Shown piece by piece: positions 61,282 through 64,000 of a stretch of DNA of 64,000 nt. The DNA is taken from contig JBBROM010000009.1 in NCBI GenBank assembly GCA_038229415.1, forward strand, positions 1 to 64,000, given 5' to 3'. Within the stretch, counting starts at the first letter, position 1. Every line of letters starts with the position of its first letter. The position numbers were made by a program, and so were the translations under genes. Below the pieces are notes generated by a model. That model was not told where the DNA came from, did no database searches, and was given only the letters and a program-made list of their open reading frames with translations. This stretch comes from JANXUR01 sp038229415. GTDB lineage: Bacteria; Acidobacteriota; Terriglobia; Terriglobales; Acidobacteriaceae.

Positions 61282-61317
61282 CGCCGCTGACCTTACAGTA
61301 CAGGCTGGTCAGCGGCG
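61282..61317 (+). other. Hairpin abutting the next start codon
   Basis: CGCCGCTGACC (61282-61292) pairs with GGTCAGCGGCG (61307-61317); the ATG of the next gene begins at the next base. No T-tract. The 3' arm would hide any ribosome binding site. Confidence 0.6.
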
Positions 61318-62073
61318 ATGGATCTCCATAGCGCATCAATAGACGCGGTGTTGTTGTTGCAGGTCGGGTTGCAGGTGGCTGTACTCCTGATCCTCGCCCA
61401 ACGTGGTGCGTTGCTGCGCTTTCCTTGCTTCTCTGCCTACCTTCTCACCGAGGTCGTCACCGAGGTTGTATCCACGGTGCTGCTGCGAGCCGGTGACTCC
61501 TACTATCTTGCTTACTTCGACTTCTACTGGGTTTCCCTCGGTATCATACTTTTGTTGCGCGCGGCGGTCATCCGTGAAGTGTTGTTGGGCGTGTTTAGCC
61601 GGCACGAAGGGCTTAAGTCAGCGGTCGCGATTGGCTGGCGCTGGAGCGTGGTGGCGTTTCTGTTGGCGGGACTTCTGGCGGTGCGGTTGTTGCCCGGCAG
61701 CGAGTATACTCGCACGATGAACACGCTTTTCGCCATTGCCCGGGTTCTGAATGGCGTGCAACTGGGCCTGATACTGGCGCTTTTCGTGATGGCGGCGTCG
61801 TTTGCTTTGCCTTGGCGCAACTATTATTTTGGGATTGCCCTCGGGTTTGGGTTCTATGCAGCAGCTTCGCTGGCCGCGTTTACTTTACACACCGTTGGTG
61901 CGCATCTTTCTTCGGATTGGCTGAGCTGGGTGGAGATGACAGGCTATGTTGCCAGCATTTTGGTTTGGCTCGGCTTTCTCTGGGTGCGGGAGCCGGTGCA
62001 GGTCAGTGAACTGCCCGCCGATTTTGCTTTGGAACGTTGGAATCAAGAATTGAGCAGGATGCTAAACCGATGA
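61318..62073 (+). CDS. Multi-span membrane protein of unknown function
   Basis: 251 residues with seven hydrophobic segments, first VLLLQVGLQVAVLLILAQRG. Charged residues are few and no known catalytic motif is seen. The next gene begins within its stop codon (ATGA at 62070), so the two are coupled. No Shine-Dalgarno is visible because a hairpin occupies that place. Confidence 0.75.
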   Translation: MDLHSASIDAVLLLQVGLQVAVLLILAQRGALLRFPCFSAYLLTEVVTEVVSTVLLRAGDSYYLAYFDFYWVSLGIILLLRAAVIREVLLGVFSRHEGLKSAVAIGWRWSVVAFLLAGLLAVRLLPGSEYTRTMNTLFAIARVLNGVQLGLILALFVMAASFALPWRNYYFGIALGFGFYAAASLAAFTLHTVGAHLSSDWLSWVEMTGYVASILVWLGFLWVREPVQVSELPADFALERWNQELSRMLNR

Positions 62074-62609
62074 TGACCTTTCTGATAGTGGTAGTGACGT
62101 TAACGGTCGTGGCGACGCCACTGGCAATGTCTCTTCGCAAGCGGGCCAGCCGGGTTCGTGGTGAGGCTGATCTGATGGATCAGTTGCGTCCGCTTGATCT
62201 GGTGGCGTTTCGGAATCTGGTGGATCCGCAGGAAGAGGAGTATTTGCGGGAAAATCTGGCACCGGCCGACTTTCGCCGCGTGCAAAGAGCACGGTTGACG
62301 GCGGCGGCGGCTTATGTGCGGCAGGCTGCGCACAATGCGGGTGTTCTGCTGCGGCTGGGTGAAGCGGCTCGGGACAGTTCGAATACTGCCATAGCACAAG
62401 CGGGTGTTGCTTTGTCTGAGCAGGCGTTGCAACTGCGCATGGCAGCTGTGATGGCTCTGCTACGCATCGGTGCGGCTTGGGCGTGGCCAGGGGCAAGCCT
62501 TGCGCTGCCGCAAGTGGCGGACACCCATCAGCGAGCTTTTGTGACCGTGGCACGGCTGGGGCGGCTACAGCGCCCGATGCGGGCTGCGGCATTTTCTTCG
62601 CTGATGTAA
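62070..62609 (+). CDS. Single-span membrane-anchored helical protein of unknown function
   Basis: 179 residues. One N-terminal membrane helix (MMTFLIVVVTLTVVATPLAM) then a cytoplasmic or periplasmic domain of Ala/Leu/Arg-rich helices (QEEEYLRENLAPADFRRVQRARLTAAAAYV). It overlaps the upstream gene by 4 bases and is likely its functional partner. Confidence 0.75.
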   Translation: MMTFLIVVVTLTVVATPLAMSLRKRASRVRGEADLMDQLRPLDLVAFRNLVDPQEEEYLRENLAPADFRRVQRARLTAAAAYVRQAAHNAGVLLRLGEAARDSSNTAIAQAGVALSEQALQLRMAAVMALLRIGAAWAWPGASLALPQVADTHQRAFVTVARLGRLQRPMRAAAFSSLM

Positions 62610-62672
62610 CGGAGGCAAGCCGTTTCTCTTGCGACCTCAAGGTGAGGCGTAGACTCTAAGTAATAGAGCTGT

Positions 62673-63983
62673 ATGCCTTCCATTCCCGAAAACCTATCGC
62701 CAGATGCGCCACTACAGGATGCGAAGCCTCCGCTATCTGCGTGGCCGGTAGCGTTTCGCGCCTTGCGACACCGCAACTTCCAGCTCTTCTTCGCCGGACA
62801 ACTGGTTTCGCTCATCGGCAGTTGGATGCAGAGCATTGCACAGGCGTGGCTGGTATATCGGATGACGCATTCTGCGCTGCTGCTGGGGTCGGTCACTTTC
62901 ATCAGCCAGGTTCCCAGTTTTTTGCTGTCTCCGCTGGGCGGTGCTATTGCAGACCGCTACTCCCGGCACAAAATTGTGGTGATTACGCAGACGCTGGCGA
63001 TGGTGCAGGCATTTGTGCTGGCGGGCCTGACGTTGAGCGGCAACCAGCAGATATTGCCGATCATGGTGCTTGCGGGCTTGCTCGGCATTGTGGGGGCGTT
63101 TGATATTCCAGCTCGGCAGAGTTTTCTGGTGGAGATGGTCGGCCGGGAAGACCTGATGAATGCCATTGCGCTGAACTCGTCGCTATTTAATGGCGCGCGC
63201 ATGGTTGGCCCAGCCATCGCGGGCATTCTGCTGGCTAATATTGGCGAAGGCTGGTGCTTTGCGCTGAATGGGGTGAGCTTTCTGGCGGTGCTCGCCGGGT
63301 TGCTGATGATGAAGGTGCAGCCGCGGGTGGTGGCGGCACAGGCGGGGTCGGCTTGGCGGCAGTTGGTGGATGGCGTGACGGCGGTGTGGGGTACGCGTCC
63401 GTTGCGGGCGCTGCTGTTGCTGGTGGGCATGCTGAGTTTGGTGGGAATGCCTTACACGGTGCTGATGCCGTTGTTTGCGGATGCGATTCTGCATGTGGGC
63501 GCGACAGGTTTGGGCATGCTGATGGGCGCGACGGGCGTGGGAGCGATTGCCGGAGCGATGACGCTGGCGATGCGGTCGAACACGAAGGGGCTGGGCCGCT
63601 GGGTGGCACTTTCCGCGATGGGATTTGGGCTGGCGTTGGCGCTGTTTTCGCAGAGCCGAAATTTTTATCTGTCGGTCGCGCTGCTGGTTCCGGTGGGCTA
63701 CTGCATGATGCTGGCCGCGTCGTCGTCGAATACGCTGATTCAATCCATGGTGCCCGACCGCCTGCGGGGTCGCGCGGTGTCGTTGTATTCCATGATGTTT
63801 ATCGGTATGCCACCATTTGGTGCACTCATTGGCGGGGTGATCGCGCATCGCTGGGGCGCGCCACTCAGTGTGTTGCTCGGCGGAGTGGGTTGCGTGCTGA
63901 CGGCGAGCGTTTTCTTCTACTTTTTGGCGGGGATCCGTAAAGAGGCGGGCGAGTTGATCCGGGCGCAGCGGGAGATTTTGTAG
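62673..63983 (+). CDS. MFS transporter of the EntS/DHA3 exporter type
   Basis: 436 residues with about twelve helices; FRALRHRNFQLFFAGQLVSLIGSWMQSIAQAWLVY is the characteristic start of the enterobactin-exporter/DHA3-like branch, and IADRYSRHKIVVITQ and DIPARQSFLVEMVGREDLMNAIALNSSLFNGARMVGPA are its conserved loops. Members export siderophores, drugs or lipids. No siderophore genes are adjacent. Window ends 17 bases after the gene. Confidence 0.88.
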   Translation: MPSIPENLSPDAPLQDAKPPLSAWPVAFRALRHRNFQLFFAGQLVSLIGSWMQSIAQAWLVYRMTHSALLLGSVTFISQVPSFLLSPLGGAIADRYSRHKIVVITQTLAMVQAFVLAGLTLSGNQQILPIMVLAGLLGIVGAFDIPARQSFLVEMVGREDLMNAIALNSSLFNGARMVGPAIAGILLANIGEGWCFALNGVSFLAVLAGLLMMKVQPRVVAAQAGSAWRQLVDGVTAVWGTRPLRALLLLVGMLSLVGMPYTVLMPLFADAILHVGATGLGMLMGATGVGAIAGAMTLAMRSNTKGLGRWVALSAMGFGLALALFSQSRNFYLSVALLVPVGYCMMLAASSSNTLIQSMVPDRLRGRAVSLYSMMFIGMPPFGALIGGVIAHRWGAPLSVLLGGVGCVLTASVFFYFLAGIRKEAGELIRAQREIL

Positions 63984-64000
63984 GGTCGGGCAGGGTTATG

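Overview
The window looks like chromosomal DNA of an acidobacterium (Acidobacteriota, probably class Terriglobia). This rests on family content rather than a database match: two very large Oar-like TonB-dependent receptors with carboxypeptidase-regulatory N-termini, a CRTAC1/ASPIC-UnbV FG-GAP protein beside TPR lipid- or periplasm-directed proteins, tandem sulfatase-TPR fusions, a PP2C/SpoIIE-HAMP phosphatase, DUF3106, a kdp operon with an extra micro-ORF, and many GC-rich palindromic intergenic repeats. No phage, conjugative element, insertion sequence or CRISPR array was seen.

Layout. 1-4.9 kb: the tail of a porin-like protein, then the complete potassium pump operon (micro-ORF, kdpF, kdpA, kdpB, kdpC). 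5.1 kb: tRNA-Glu. 5.4-6.5 kb: a secreted protein that appears frameshifted just after its signal peptide. 6.5-12.5 kb: an ECF sigma factor, its zinc-finger anti-sigma factor and a TonB-dependent receptor, read leftward as one unit. 13.1-15.3 kb: a small acidobacterial protein gene broken by one in-frame TAG, then a SAM-I riboswitch with an intrinsic terminator controlling a threonine-synthase-like PLP enzyme and an overlapping MoaD/ThiS-like sulfur carrier. 15.5-31.2 kb: a probable glycan-handling region: HGSNAT-like membrane acetyltransferase, three sulfatase-superfamily/TPR proteins in which the formylglycine Cys is Thr, two TPR proteins, a second TonB receptor and a CRTAC1 protein. 31.4-41.7 kb: a coiled-coil small protein, a degraded kelch gene, a PP2C phosphatase, thioredoxin reductase, a HigBA-like toxin-antitoxin pair, proline dehydrogenase, an M28 peptidase and a DUF3106 protein. 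41.7-49.7 kb: a second ECF sigma/anti-sigma pair, tRNA-Val, a degenerate receiver-domain protein, a HIT hydrolase, an FG-GAP/choice-of-anchor protein, RlpA and MutY. 49.8-64 kb: a serine hydrolase, a redoxin, a BrnT/BrnA-like toxin-antitoxin pair with a palindromic operator, a second M28 peptidase, two MFS transporters, a TonB-family protein, a geranylgeranyl-reductase-family flavoprotein, an XRE regulator with an S24-like C-terminus, and several small membrane or secreted proteins.

The most interesting points are: (i) the SAM riboswitch - ThrC-like - sulfur-carrier operon, which suggests thiocarboxylate-dependent homocysteine synthesis from O-phosphohomoserine rather than (or as well as) threonine synthesis; (ii) the three Thr-type sulfatase-TPR paralogues; (iii) two families of intergenic repeats that keep constant flanks but carry different palindromic cores; and (iv) three genes whose reading frames are broken in ways that look recent. 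All functional statements are homology-by-eye; no searches were run.
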